The notes below the pieces were generated by a model. It saw only the letters and a program-made list of their open reading frames with translations, was not told where the DNA came from and ran no database searches. From Agromyces albus (lineage in GTDB: Bacteria; Actinomycetota; Actinomycetes; Actinomycetales; Microbacteriaceae), in contig NZ_JAUSWX010000001.1 of assembly GCF_030815405.1 (NCBI RefSeq), positions 868,001-932,000 on the forward strand: a stretch of 64,000 bases of DNA. Direction: 5' to 3'. This document shows positions 18,198 through 26,794 of the stretch, piece after piece (positions within the stretch are counted from its first letter, which is position 1; each line of letters opens with the position of its first letter). Made by a program: the position numbers and the translations under genes.

Positions 18198-19370
18198 GTG
18201 AGCGTGTGGAGCGAGCTGACCGGGCAGGATCAGGCGATCGCCGTGTTCCGCGGCGCCGCGAGCACCGCCGGCATCGCCAGCAGCGCCCAGCAGATGACCC
18301 ACTCGTGGCTCATCACCGGCCCTCCCGGGTCGGGCCGCTCGAACCTCGCCTACGCCTTCGCCACCGCGCTCATCTCGGGCGACCCCGACGGCGACGAGCC
18401 GACCCGCATCCAGGTCGAGGCGCGCAGCCATCCCGACCTGCACGTGCTCGCCACCGAGGGCGTCATCATCAAGCGCGACGACGTGCGCGAGATCGTGCGC
18501 CGCTCGCACTACTCGCCCTCCGTCGGGCGTCACCGCGTGATCATCGTCGAAGACGCCGACCGCATGACCGAGCAGACGTCGAACTTCCTGCTGAAAGAGC
18601 TCGAGGAGCCGCCCGAGCGCACCGTGTGGATCCTGTGCGCGCCGAGCGAGGCCGACCTCATCCCGACCATCCGCTCCCGTGTTCGCTCCGTGCGCCTCCA
18701 GGTTCCGAGCATCGCTGATGTCGCGGCGCTCCTCGTTCGCCGCGATGGCGTCGACCCCGTGCTCGCCGAGCGCGCGGCGCGTGAGGCGCAGAGCCACATC
18801 GGCATGGCGCATCGGCTCGCGACGAGCGACGAGGCGCGGAGTCGTCGCGCCGAGACGCTCAGGCTCGCCCTCGAGGTGCGCTCGGCGGCGACCGCCGTCG
18901 CGACGGCGGCGCGCTTCCTCGAGATCGCGGGCGACGACGCGAAGGCGATCACCGAGCTGCGCGATGCCGAAGAGCGGGCGCACGCGCTGCACTCGCTCGG
19001 CGTCGCGCCCGGCCAGGCGGTGCCCAATGCGCTCCGCCCGCAGCTCAAGGCGCTCGAAGACGACCAGAAGCGCCGCGCGACGCGGAGCCTTCGCGACGGC
19101 ATCGACCGCATCCTCGTCGATCTCGCGTCGCTCTACCGCGACATCCTGCTGATCCAGCTCGGCGCCGACGTCGAGCTCGTGAACCGAGAGCTGCTCGAGC
19201 GCCTGGAGCACGCCGCGGCATCCGCTTCGCCTGCGCGCACCCTCGCGACGCTCGATGCCATCCAGGCGGCTCGCGATCGCATCGACGGCAACGTGCAACC
19301 GGCGCTCGCGCTGGAGGCGATGCTCGTCTCGGCGATCCGCAGACCGACCACCGAACGGGGGGCCGCATGA
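18198..19370 (+). CDS. holB: DNA polymerase III subunit delta'
   Basis: Clamp-loader subunit of 390 residues. The AAA+ N-terminal domain has a degenerate P-loop, TGPPGSGRSNLAYAFA, with Arg where the catalytic Lys-Thr/Ser pair would be, as usual for delta' which does not hydrolyse ATP. IIVEDADRMTEQTSNFLLKE and EEPPERTVWILCA are the family's central motifs; the C-terminal half is helical. A TAGCGT -10 box at 18186-18191 ends six bases before the GTG, so a leaderless transcript is likely in addition to read-through from tmk. The following gene overlaps by four bases. Confidence 0.95.
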   Translation: MSVWSELTGQDQAIAVFRGAASTAGIASSAQQMTHSWLITGPPGSGRSNLAYAFATALISGDPDGDEPTRIQVEARSHPDLHVLATEGVIIKRDDVREIVRRSHYSPSVGRHRVIIVEDADRMTEQTSNFLLKELEEPPERTVWILCAPSEADLIPTIRSRVRSVRLQVPSIADVAALLVRRDGVDPVLAERAAREAQSHIGMAHRLATSDEARSRRAETLRLALEVRSAATAVATAARFLEIAGDDAKAITELRDAEERAHALHSLGVAPGQAVPNALRPQLKALEDDQKRRATRSLRDGIDRILVDLASLYRDILLIQLGADVELVNRELLERLEHAAASASPARTLATLDAIQAARDRIDGNVQPALALEAMLVSAIRRPTTERGAA

Positions 19371-20929
19371 ACGGCACACGCGAACCGAACCGCGAACGAC
19401 GGATGCCGCGCGCGCGGCGCATGGCATTGGCGGCGGTCGCGCTCGTGTCGGCGCTCGCGCTCAGCGCTTGCATGCCCACCTTCCTGAACCCGCCGAAGCC
19501 CCAGTCGACGCCGACGGGCGAGGAGGTCGAGGCCGACCTGCAGCCGTTCTACGAGCAGGTGCTCGAGTGGGAGCGATGCGGAGAGGAGCTCGGCTGCAGC
19601 ACGGCCAAGGCACCCCTCGACTGGGACGACCCCGGGTCGGGCGAGATCGAGCTCGCCCTCGTGCGTCACGTCGCCACCGGCGACCGCATCGGCTCGCTGC
19701 TCGTGAACCCCGGCGGCCCCGGTGGCTCCGGCTACGACTTCGTGGCCGACTCCCTGAGCTACGCCGTCGGCGAGCCGCTGCGCGAGCGCTTCGACATCGT
19801 CGGATTCGACCCGCGTGGGGTCGGCCGCTCGAGTGCGGTCGCCTGCTACGACCCTGCCCAGATGGACGAGTACCTCTACGGAATCATCCCCGCCGAGCGC
19901 GGCAGCGATGAATGGGTCGCCGCGGTCGAGACATCGGCGAAGGACTTCGGCACAGCGTGCGCCGAGAAGTCGGGCGACCTGCTCGCAAACGTCGACACGG
20001 TGAGCGCTGCTCGCGACCTCGACCTGCTGCGCGCGGTGCTCGGCGACGAGCAGCTGAACTATCTCGGCTACTCGTACGGCACCTTCCTCGGCGCGACGTT
20101 CGCCGAGCTCTACCCCGACAAGGTGGGCCGGCTCGTGCTCGACGGCGCGATCGACCCCTCGGCGAGCGACTTCGAGGTCACGAAGGCGCAAGCGGTGGGC
20201 TTCGAGAAGGCGCTCCGCGCCTACGTCGAGAACTGCCTCGCCGGCAGCGAATGCCCGTTCCGCGGCTCAGCCGACGAGGCGATAGCCGAGATCGGCCGGC
20301 TCCTGGCATCCGTCGAACAGAGCCCGCTTCGCGGGACCGACGGCCGCCTCGTCGGCGCCGACACCCTGCTCACCGCCATCATCTACCCGCTCTACAGCGC
20401 CGACTCGTGGCCGTACCTCAGCCAGATGCTCGAATCGGTGATGCTCGGCGACGCCGACACCGCCTTGAGCTTCGCCGACGGCTACAACGGGCGCAACGCC
20501 GACGGCACCTACCTCGACAACTCGACCGAGGCGTTCCGAGCGATCAACTGCCTCGACTACTCGTATCAGTCCGATGTCTCGGTGATGCGTGACAAGGCCG
20601 CGGAGATCGCCGCGATCGCGCCGACGATCGGTCGCTACTTCGGCTTCGGCGACCTCACGTGCGTGAACTGGCCGCACACGAGCGACCGCGATCGCGAAGA
20701 GATCCACGCCGAAGGCGCGGAGCCGATCCTCGTGATCGGCACCACGGGCGACCCGGCGACGCCGTACGAGTGGGCGGTCGCGCTCGCCGAGCAGCTCGAG
20801 AGCGGCGCGCTCGTCAGCTACGAGGGCGAGGGGCACACGGCGTACAACAAGTCGAACTCGTGCGTGAACGACGCCGTCGAGTCCTTCTTCATCGACGGCA
20901 CGGTTCCCGCGAGCGATCCGCAATGCTGA
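19367..20929 (+). CDS. Secreted lipoprotein alpha/beta hydrolase (tripeptidyl aminopeptidase type)
   Basis: Probable exported peptidase of the S33/TAP family, 520 residues. The N-terminus is a lipoprotein signal: basic stretch, hydrophobic core and lipobox LSAC with Cys35. The catalytic domain has the oxyanion region NPGGPGGSGYDF, nucleophile LGYSYGTFLGA (Ser), acid region GTTGDPATPYEWA and His in GEGHTAYNKS. A TAP-like C-terminal domain carries the last part of the triad, and several Cys suggest disulfides outside the cell. ATG overlaps the holB stop (ATGA). Substrate is unproven; family members release tripeptides or hydrolyse esters. Confidence 0.9.
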   Translation: MNGTREPNRERRMPRARRMALAAVALVSALALSACMPTFLNPPKPQSTPTGEEVEADLQPFYEQVLEWERCGEELGCSTAKAPLDWDDPGSGEIELALVRHVATGDRIGSLLVNPGGPGGSGYDFVADSLSYAVGEPLRERFDIVGFDPRGVGRSSAVACYDPAQMDEYLYGIIPAERGSDEWVAAVETSAKDFGTACAEKSGDLLANVDTVSAARDLDLLRAVLGDEQLNYLGYSYGTFLGATFAELYPDKVGRLVLDGAIDPSASDFEVTKAQAVGFEKALRAYVENCLAGSECPFRGSADEAIAEIGRLLASVEQSPLRGTDGRLVGADTLLTAIIYPLYSADSWPYLSQMLESVMLGDADTALSFADGYNGRNADGTYLDNSTEAFRAINCLDYSYQSDVSVMRDKAAEIAAIAPTIGRYFGFGDLTCVNWPHTSDRDREEIHAEGAEPILVIGTTGDPATPYEWAVALAEQLESGALVSYEGEGHTAYNKSNSCVNDAVESFFIDGTVPASDPQC

Positions 20930-21040
20930 TCGGCCGACAGGCCGACGTGCGTGGCACGCAAGGGTGTTCAACGGCGCCTTCGAAACCCGCTAACATAGAT
21001 TCTCGTGCCAACCGGTGCGCCTCGGCGCAGCGGATGCCAT

Positions 21041-21116
21041 GCCGCCTTAGCTCAGTCGGCAGAGCGTCTCACTCGTAATGAGAAGGTCGTGGGTTCGATT
21101 CCCACAGGCGGCTCCA
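21041..21116 (+). tRNA. tRNA-Thr (anticodon CGT)
   Basis: Cloverleaf with acceptor GCCGCCT/AGGCGGC, D-stem GCTC/GAGC, anticodon stem TCTCA/TGAGA with loop CTCGTAA (anticodon CGT, reading ACG), T-arm GTGGG-TTCGATT-CCCAC and an encoded CCA. 76 bases. A TAACATAGAT sequence about 45 bases upstream may hold its -10 box. Confidence 0.97.
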
Positions 21117-21121
21117 TCACT

Positions 21122-21151
21122 CGAACGGCCCGGATGAATCCGGGCCGTTCG
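21122..21151 (+). terminator. Hairpin after tRNA-Thr
   Basis: CGAACGGCCCGGAT pairs with ATCCGGGCCGTTCG almost without a loop. It begins five bases after the CCA. No T-run follows, so it resembles the short-tailed terminators common in high-GC actinobacteria. Confidence 0.65.
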
Positions 21152-21241
21152 TGCGTCCGGCCCAAGACACGGCCGCTCCGCATGTCGGCGGAGTTGGCAT
21201 GCGGAGACGGTCGCACAGGGCCTTCGCGTGATCGGGCCATA

Positions 21242-21601
21242 TCAGTCGTCCTCGTTCGCGTCCCAGTCGAAGTCGATCGGATCGTCGGTGACGTTCGCGT
21301 TCGCGGGAATGCCGGTCACCGGGCGCATCGTCGCGAGACCGGCCGTGCGCCGATCCAGCTCGGCCACGAGGGCATCGTCGACGAGCTCCTCCCCGCCGAG
21401 CGTCTCGGACTCCGAGACGAGTTGGCTCGCGGGACCGATCAGGATACTCGCCCGCCCGACCGTGCCATCGCTGTGGCGCACGGGGATCTCGACGGATGCC
21501 GCCGAGTCACGTTGCGCCAGCGCTTCCGCATATGCGAGCAGCGACCGAGCGATGTTGCTTCCGGTCAGCAGTTCTCCACCTGCATAGTGAATGCGGTCCA
21601 T
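21242..21601 (-). CDS. Conserved hypothetical protein
   Basis: Protein of 119 residues with no signal peptide or membrane segment. It begins IHYAGGELLTGSNIARSLLAYAEALAQR, continues with a strand-rich part containing GRASILIGPASQLVSE, and ends in a strongly acidic tail (DDPIDFDWDANEDD). I recognise this as a recurrent hypothetical in Microbacteriaceae but know no function. A GATAAT-like box lies eight bases before the ATG. The neighbouring gene on the left is tRNA-Thr and on the right a secreted SGNH hydrolase; neither suggests a role. Confidence 0.75.
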   Translation of the reverse strand: MDRIHYAGGELLTGSNIARSLLAYAEALAQRDSAASVEIPVRHSDGTVGRASILIGPASQLVSESETLGGEELVDDALVAELDRRTAGLATMRPVTGIPANANVTDDPIDFDWDANEDD

Positions 21602-21686
21602 ACTCCACGATTATCGGAATGCAAGCCTGCCGACAATCCCTTGCGCTCGGCTCGTGGAGCAGTCCCACTTGGACGAGGACGTCGAC

Positions 21687-22484
21687 TCAGCCGATCGCCG
21701 CACGAATCGCTTCGGCATACGCCTGGTAGCCGGCGATCGTAGGGTGGAACGCCTCGGCGGAGAAGATGTCGTGGATCCACGGATCCGCGCTGTCAAGCCC
21801 GTGGCCGGCGAACGCCGACTCGACATCGACGAAGAGGAATCCTGCGGCGGCGGCACTCGCCTCGATGAGATCGTTGAGCAGCGCGATACCCTGGTTCACC
21901 GCGAGCTTCCTCGGATCAGTCGGCGACTCGAACAGCAGCGGATAACCAGTGACGACGACGGTCGCCTTCGGTGCCGCGGCCCGGATCGACGCAAACGTCG
22001 TAGCGAGGTCGACCGCGAGCTGCGGGAATCTCGCCTGTGCCACGGCAACGGCCGCAAGGCACTCCTCGATCGTCCGCGTCAGGCACGCCGTGGCGAGCAC
22101 GTCGAGTCCGAGGTCGTTCGCCCCGACCGTCACGGTGACGAGCTTCGTCTGCCGGGTGAGGGCCGAGAGCTGGGTCGTGACGTCGGCCGTGGTCGCGCCC
22201 GTGCAAGCGAGGAGCGCCTCATGGTTCACGCCGGGATCGGCGCTGAGCAGGCTCGGATACCCGGCCGGGCTCGTCAAGCACGTGTCGAGATAGCCGCCGC
22301 CGCCGACACCAGCGGCATACGAGTCGCCGAGGGCCGCGTAGGCGACTTTCGATGTCGCGGCAGTCTGCGTCGGTCCACCGGGCACCGCTTGCGCGGGAAC
22401 GGCGCCGACGAGAGCGATCGCGAGCGTGAGGAGGGTGGCGCCGAGGATGCTCATCGGGCGGCGGGTTCGAGACGACATTGTCAT
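21687..22484 (-). CDS. Secreted SGNH/GDSL hydrolase
   Basis: Exported lipase/esterase-type enzyme of 265 residues. A Sec signal peptide (RRPMSILGATLLTLAIALVG) ends near VPAQA/VP. Block I is AALGDSYAAG (catalytic Ser), block III VTVGANDLG (Gly-x-Asn-Asp), and block V has Asp and His in DIFSAEAFHPT. Cys residues in the domain may form disulfides as in Streptomyces GDSL lipases. A TACCCT box ends six bases before the ATG at 22484, so a leaderless transcript is likely. Divergent from the oxidoreductase gene. Substrate not known. Confidence 0.92.
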   Translation of the reverse strand: MTMSSRTRRPMSILGATLLTLAIALVGAVPAQAVPGGPTQTAATSKVAYAALGDSYAAGVGGGGYLDTCLTSPAGYPSLLSADPGVNHEALLACTGATTADVTTQLSALTRQTKLVTVTVGANDLGLDVLATACLTRTIEECLAAVAVAQARFPQLAVDLATTFASIRAAAPKATVVVTGYPLLFESPTDPRKLAVNQGIALLNDLIEASAAAAGFLFVDVESAFAGHGLDSADPWIHDIFSAEAFHPTIAGYQAYAEAIRAAIG

Positions 22485-22602
22485 GGCGGGAGGGTAGAGC
22501 AGATCGGAGCTCGCCGCGACCTCCGATTCGGGACAGTCTGCGCCTCGTACCGGTGCAGCTTCCCGACTCGGGAGGGTGGCCGCCCGCCGTTAGGCTGTCG
22601 CC

Positions 22603-23589
22603 ATGACTGAACGACTGCGCTGGGGCATCCTCGCGACGGGCGGCATCGCCCGCGCCTTCACGAGCGACCTGAAGATCAACGGCTTCACCGTGCAGGCCGT
22701 GGGCTCGAGGTCGAGTGCGGCCGCCGAGGCCTTCGCTGCCGAGTTCGAGATCCCGAATGCGCACGGGAGCTACGAGGCGCTCGTCGCCGACCCCGAGGTC
22801 GACGTGATCTACGTCTCCACGCCGCATCCGCTGCACGCCTCGAATGCGATGCTCGCACTCGAGGCCGGCAAGCACGTGCTCGTCGAGAAGCCGTTCGCGG
22901 TCAACGCCCGTGAGGCCCAGGCGATCGCCGACCTCGCGGCGGCGAAGGGGCTCCTCGCCCTCGAGGCGATGTGGACCCGCTACCTGCCCCACATGGCACG
23001 CATCCGCGAGATCATCGCCGAGGGAACACTCGGCGAGGTGCGCGCGCTCATGGCCGATCACACGCAGAAGCTCTCCGACGACCCGGCGCACCGCATCAAC
23101 GCGCTCGAGCTGGGCGGCGGCGCCCTCCTCGACCTCGGGATCTACCCGATCTCCTTCGCATGGGACCTCTTCGGTGCGCCCCTCACGATCCAGTCCACGG
23201 CGACGTTCAAGAGCACGGGCGCCGATGCCCAGATCGCCACGATCTTCGGCTACGAGGGCGGGCGAGTCGCCACGACACTCTCGGCGAGTGACTCGAGCGG
23301 GCCGAACACCGCTGTGGTGCTCGGTACCGAGGCTCGTATCGACATCGACCGGGTCTGGTACACGCCGGCGAGCTTCCGCGTGGTCGCCCCCGATGGCACG
23401 GTCATCGAGGAGTTCCGCCCGATCGAGGTCAACGGGCGAGGCATGCACTGCCAGGCCGAAGCCGTCGAACGGCTCGTCGCAGCCGGCACCCTGGGCGGCG
23501 ACGTGCTGCCCATCGATGAAACGGTCGCGATCCTGGGAACGCTCGACGTGATCCGCGAGCAGATCGGTTTGCGCTACCCGGGGGAGTGA
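22603..23589 (+). CDS. Gfo/Idh/MocA-family oxidoreductase
   Basis: NAD(P)-dependent sugar or cyclitol dehydrogenase-like protein of 328 residues. N-terminal Rossmann part with GILATGGIARAF (about residue 8), VDVIYVSTPHPLH, and the signature EKPFAVN containing the catalytic Lys near residue 95. The C-terminal alpha/beta domain has GGALLDLGIYPISFAW. A TAGGCT box at 22591-22596 ends six bases before the ATG, indicating a leaderless mRNA. It stands alone between a divergent SGNH gene and dacB, so context gives no substrate. Confidence 0.9.
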   Translation: MTERLRWGILATGGIARAFTSDLKINGFTVQAVGSRSSAAAEAFAAEFEIPNAHGSYEALVADPEVDVIYVSTPHPLHASNAMLALEAGKHVLVEKPFAVNAREAQAIADLAAAKGLLALEAMWTRYLPHMARIREIIAEGTLGEVRALMADHTQKLSDDPAHRINALELGGGALLDLGIYPISFAWDLFGAPLTIQSTATFKSTGADAQIATIFGYEGGRVATTLSASDSSGPNTAVVLGTEARIDIDRVWYTPASFRVVAPDGTVIEEFRPIEVNGRGMHCQAEAVERLVAAGTLGGDVLPIDETVAILGTLDVIREQIGLRYPGE

Positions 23590-23631
23590 CCTTCGGAGCA
23601 CCTTGCCGAAACCGGCACGTACAATGCCGGG

Positions 23632-25110
23632 GTGGATGACCGGAAGGATGACCCGACGCCCGAACCCGCCCAGACGGAGACGGCAGTGACCGCGGGCGCG
23701 GCGTCGGCACGGTTCGGCGCCTTCGTGCGCAAGCACCGGCTCACCCTCTCGATCACCGGCGGAGTGCTCGCATTCGCGCTGCTCGGCACTGGAGCCGTGT
23801 TCGCCGGCGCCGCCATGGATGCGAGCGAGGAGGTCGCCGTCGCAACGACGTCGACCCCCACCCCGACGCCGGATGCCGCCCGGCCGGTGCCCGCGGCAGC
23901 GGCACCCGCGAGCCGCATCCGCACCTGCTCCGTCGCCGACCGCGCAGCCGACGGCCGACTCGCGAACCTGCAGGCGCACGTCAGGAACGCCGCCACGGGC
24001 GAGTCGCTCTATGACCGGGGCGCCGCGACGCCCTCACGAACGGCGAGCGTCATGAAGGTGCTCACGGCGGCGGCGGCGCTGTCGGTACTCGGCCCAGACC
24101 ACCGCGCGGCCACGACCGTCGTGAAGGGCGCCGAGCCCGGTTCTGTCGTGCTCGTCGGCGGCGGAGACGTGACCCTCTCGCGCACCCCGAGTGGCACGAC
24201 CACGGTGTACCCGGGCGCGGCGCACCTCGACGAGCTCGCGCAGCAGGTCCGAAGCGCCTGGTCGGCCGACCCCTCGAACCCGCCGCTCACGAAGCTCGTG
24301 CTCGACGCGAGCTTCTTCGGCGGCGACGAGTGGCATTCGACCTGGGACCTCATCGAGCGCGAAGACGGCTACATGTCGAACATCACGGCGCTGCAGGTGG
24401 ACGGCGACCGCGACACCCCGTCGAGCAACACCTCGTGGCGCAGCCCCGACCCGATCGCACGCGCAGGCGACGCCTTCGCATCGGAGCTCGGCGGCATCTC
24501 GGTCATCGAGCGCGGCACGGCCCCGGCCGGCGCCGCGCAACTCGGCCAGGTGCTCTCGCCGACCGTCGCCGAACTCGTCGACAAGGCGCTCGTCGTCTCC
24601 GACAACTCCGTCGCCGAGATGCTCGCTCGCCTCGTCGCGATCGAGACGGGCGCCGGCAACGATTTCAGCGCGATCAACGCCGGGGTGCTCGAGGGGCTCG
24701 CGGACTACGGGCTCGACACGACGGGCATCAACGTCGTCGACGGCTCCGGACTCAGCGACGACAACGCCGTGCCTCCCGCCTACCTCACCCAGCTCTTCGT
24801 GAAGATCAACGCGCGAGAGGGCAACCTCGGCATCCTCATGGACGGGTTGCCCGTCGCGGGACAGCGCGGGTCGCTCTCCTACAGCGACCGGTTCCAGGGG
24901 GAGAACGCGGTGGCCGCCGGGGCAGTCTCGGCCAAGACGGGATGGATCGAGAGCGGGTACACGCTCTCGGGCGTCATCCGTGCGCAAGACGGCTCGACGC
25001 TCACGTTCGCGATCTACGCCCTCGGTGACGTGACCGATGAGGCGAAGCAGGCGATCGACACCCTCACCACCGGCTTCTACCTCTGCGGCGACAACCTCTC
25101 CAACCAGTAG
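23632..25110 (+). CDS. dacB: D-alanyl-D-alanine carboxypeptidase/endopeptidase (PBP4 type)
   Basis: Class C penicillin-binding protein that trims peptidoglycan stem peptides, 492 residues. A cytoplasmic N-terminal stretch of about 40 residues precedes one membrane anchor (LTLSITGGVLAFALLGTG), then a Thr/Pro-rich linker. Catalytic motifs: SVMK (SxxK) in RTASVMKVLTAAAAL, SDNSVAEML (SxN) and AKTGW (KTG). VDGSGLSDDN is typical of the family. A TACAAT box at 23620-23625 ends six bases before the GTG start at 23632, so the start is likely leaderless. Confidence 0.93.
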   Translation: MDDRKDDPTPEPAQTETAVTAGAASARFGAFVRKHRLTLSITGGVLAFALLGTGAVFAGAAMDASEEVAVATTSTPTPTPDAARPVPAAAAPASRIRTCSVADRAADGRLANLQAHVRNAATGESLYDRGAATPSRTASVMKVLTAAAALSVLGPDHRAATTVVKGAEPGSVVLVGGGDVTLSRTPSGTTTVYPGAAHLDELAQQVRSAWSADPSNPPLTKLVLDASFFGGDEWHSTWDLIEREDGYMSNITALQVDGDRDTPSSNTSWRSPDPIARAGDAFASELGGISVIERGTAPAGAAQLGQVLSPTVAELVDKALVVSDNSVAEMLARLVAIETGAGNDFSAINAGVLEGLADYGLDTTGINVVDGSGLSDDNAVPPAYLTQLFVKINAREGNLGILMDGLPVAGQRGSLSYSDRFQGENAVAAGAVSAKTGWIESGYTLSGVIRAQDGSTLTFAIYALGDVTDEAKQAIDTLTTGFYLCGDNLSNQ

Positions 25111-25199
25111 TGCCGCCACCGTCCAGCCGGCCGCGCTGACTGGAAGAATGGAGGTGCGGCCGGATCGGTCGCATGCAGGACGAGCGAAGGAGCGAGCCG

Positions 25200-25802
25200 A
25201 TGACCCGGGCCCTGTTCATCATCGACGTGCAGAATGACTTCACCGAGGGGGGCGCGCTCGGAGTCGAGGGCGGCGCCGCCGTCGCCGCCGGCGTGACCGA
25301 GCTGCTCGAACGGCACCGCGGCGAATACGACGTGGTCGTGGCATCCCGCGACTGGCATTCCGCCGAGGGAGACAACGGCGGTCATTTCGCCGTCGAGAGC
25401 GAGCCCGACTTCGTCGAGACCTGGCCCGTGCACTGCGTCGCGGAAACAGAGGGTGCCGAATACCACCCGGCGCTCTCGATCGATCAGGTCGATGTGCACA
25501 TCCGCAAGGGTCAGGGAGTGCCGGCCTACTCGATCTTCGAGGGCACCGATGACGACGGCGCCTCGATGAGCGACGTGCTCACCAGCCGAGGTGTCACCGA
25601 CGTCGACGTCGTCGGCATCGCGACCGACTATTGCGTGCGGGCGAGCGTGCTCGACGCACTCGAGCACGGCCAGCACGTACGCGTCTTCACCGACCTCATC
25701 GCCGGCGTCGCCGCCTCGACCTCCGAGCTCGCACTCGCCGAACTGGGCCATGCGGGCGCCGACATCACCGAGTCGACCGCGCTCAACAAGGCCGCCTCGT
25801 GA
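25200..25802 (+). CDS. pncA: Nicotinamidase/isochorismatase-family amidohydrolase
   Basis: Likely converts nicotinamide to nicotinic acid for NAD salvage; 200 residues. The catalytic triad is visible: Asp9 in IIDVQNDF, Lys103 in IRKGQ and Cys145 in GIATDYCVRAS. The metal site corresponds to Asp51 and His53 (RDWHS) and His62. The cis-peptide region and overall length fit PncA rather than isochorismatase. GGAG lies several bases before the ATG. The next gene overlaps its stop (GTGA), so the hydrolase is probably co-expressed. Confidence 0.9.
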   Translation: MTRALFIIDVQNDFTEGGALGVEGGAAVAAGVTELLERHRGEYDVVVASRDWHSAEGDNGGHFAVESEPDFVETWPVHCVAETEGAEYHPALSIDQVDVHIRKGQGVPAYSIFEGTDDDGASMSDVLTSRGVTDVDVVGIATDYCVRASVLDALEHGQHVRVFTDLIAGVAASTSELALAELGHAGADITESTALNKAAS

Positions 25803-26575
25803 GGCGAGCCGACACGGCACCGGTGCCCAGCCTCTACGCCGAGTCATCCGACGGCGTGCTCATCGCATATCGCATGCATGGGTCCGGTGAAGCGGATGCC
25901 GCGCTGCCGCCCGTGCTCCTCGTGCACGGGTTCGCATCGAACTCGGCCGTGACCTGGGATGGCACGGGGTGGGTGCAGGCGCTTCGTGCGGCGGGGCGCG
26001 CCGTGATCACGCTCGACCTGCGCGGACACGGCGAGAGCGACAAGCCGGTCGACGGCGACTCCTATTCGCCCGAGCTGCTCGGCGCCGACCTGCTCGCCGT
26101 GGTCGATTCCGTCGGCGCCGACCAGGTGGACCTGATCGGCTACTCGATGGGCAATCGGGTGGTGTCGGCCTTCGCCTCCGTCGCCCCCGAGCGCATTCGT
26201 CGGGTCGTCATCGGCGGAGCGGGGCCGCACGAGCTCTTCGCCTCATGGGATCTCGAGGAGGCGCGCGCCGTGCTGCTGCGCGACGAGCCGTCGAGGAATC
26301 CCCTCATCGACCAGCTGCTCCGGCCCGCGATCGCCGCGGGCGCCGACCGCGAGGCGCTCCTCGCCTGCATCGAAGGCGTGCAGGGAGCGCCGCTCTCGAT
26401 CCCGGGCGACATCCCGACGCTGTTCGTCGCCGGTGAGAACGATCCGGTGCCCGAAGGCGCACGCGAGCTCGCGCTCGACTGGGACGCCGATTATGTGTCG
26501 ATCCCCGGGCGCGACCACGTGTCGACCCTCACGGCGCGGGCGTTCAAGGACGCCGCGATCGAGTTCCTCGCCTGA
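25799..26575 (+). CDS. Alpha/beta-fold hydrolase
   Basis: Cytoplasmic hydrolase of 258 residues. The oxyanion strand is VLLVHGFASNS, the nucleophile elbow IGYSMGNRV (Ser), acid AGENDPV and His GRDHVST. RGHGESDKP after the second strand is the common epoxide hydrolase/esterase-like signature. The fold and triad are certain; the substrate is not. The GTG start overlaps the pncA stop, so it may act in the same transcript unit, but no functional link is evident. Followed by a palindromic element at 26609. Confidence 0.9.
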   Translation: MRRADTAPVPSLYAESSDGVLIAYRMHGSGEADAALPPVLLVHGFASNSAVTWDGTGWVQALRAAGRAVITLDLRGHGESDKPVDGDSYSPELLGADLLAVVDSVGADQVDLIGYSMGNRVVSAFASVAPERIRRVVIGGAGPHELFASWDLEEARAVLLRDEPSRNPLIDQLLRPAIAAGADREALLACIEGVQGAPLSIPGDIPTLFVAGENDPVPEGARELALDWDADYVSIPGRDHVSTLTARAFKDAAIEFLA

Positions 26576-26608
26576 GCTGCCGCGGCACCCGTCCCGCCCG
26601 CGCGCTGT

Positions 26609-26700
26609 CCTGTTACCGGATTCGGGGATTCTCGCGACGCGCCGGGCGGCCGGCACCCTGCTGCCGCGTGCCGGGAAGAATCCCCGAATCCGGTAGCAGG
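26609..26700. repeat. Palindromic element A, copy 1 (92 bp)
   Basis: The left arm 26609-26632 and right arm 26677-26700 are complementary over 24 bases with one mismatch. Both ends read CCTGYTACCGGATTCGGGGA outward to inward. The centre can form a second stem (CCGGCAC with GTGCCGG). A related 90-bp element lies at 27737, on the other side of the nuclease-like gene. Confidence 0.85.
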
Positions 26701-26794
26701 CGAGTCGTCCTCCACCGCGCCTTCGGCGGGGAATGCCACCACAGAGTCCCGGATGCCGCGGTCTGCTGCTCTCTTTCCGTTTGATTCTGGTTAC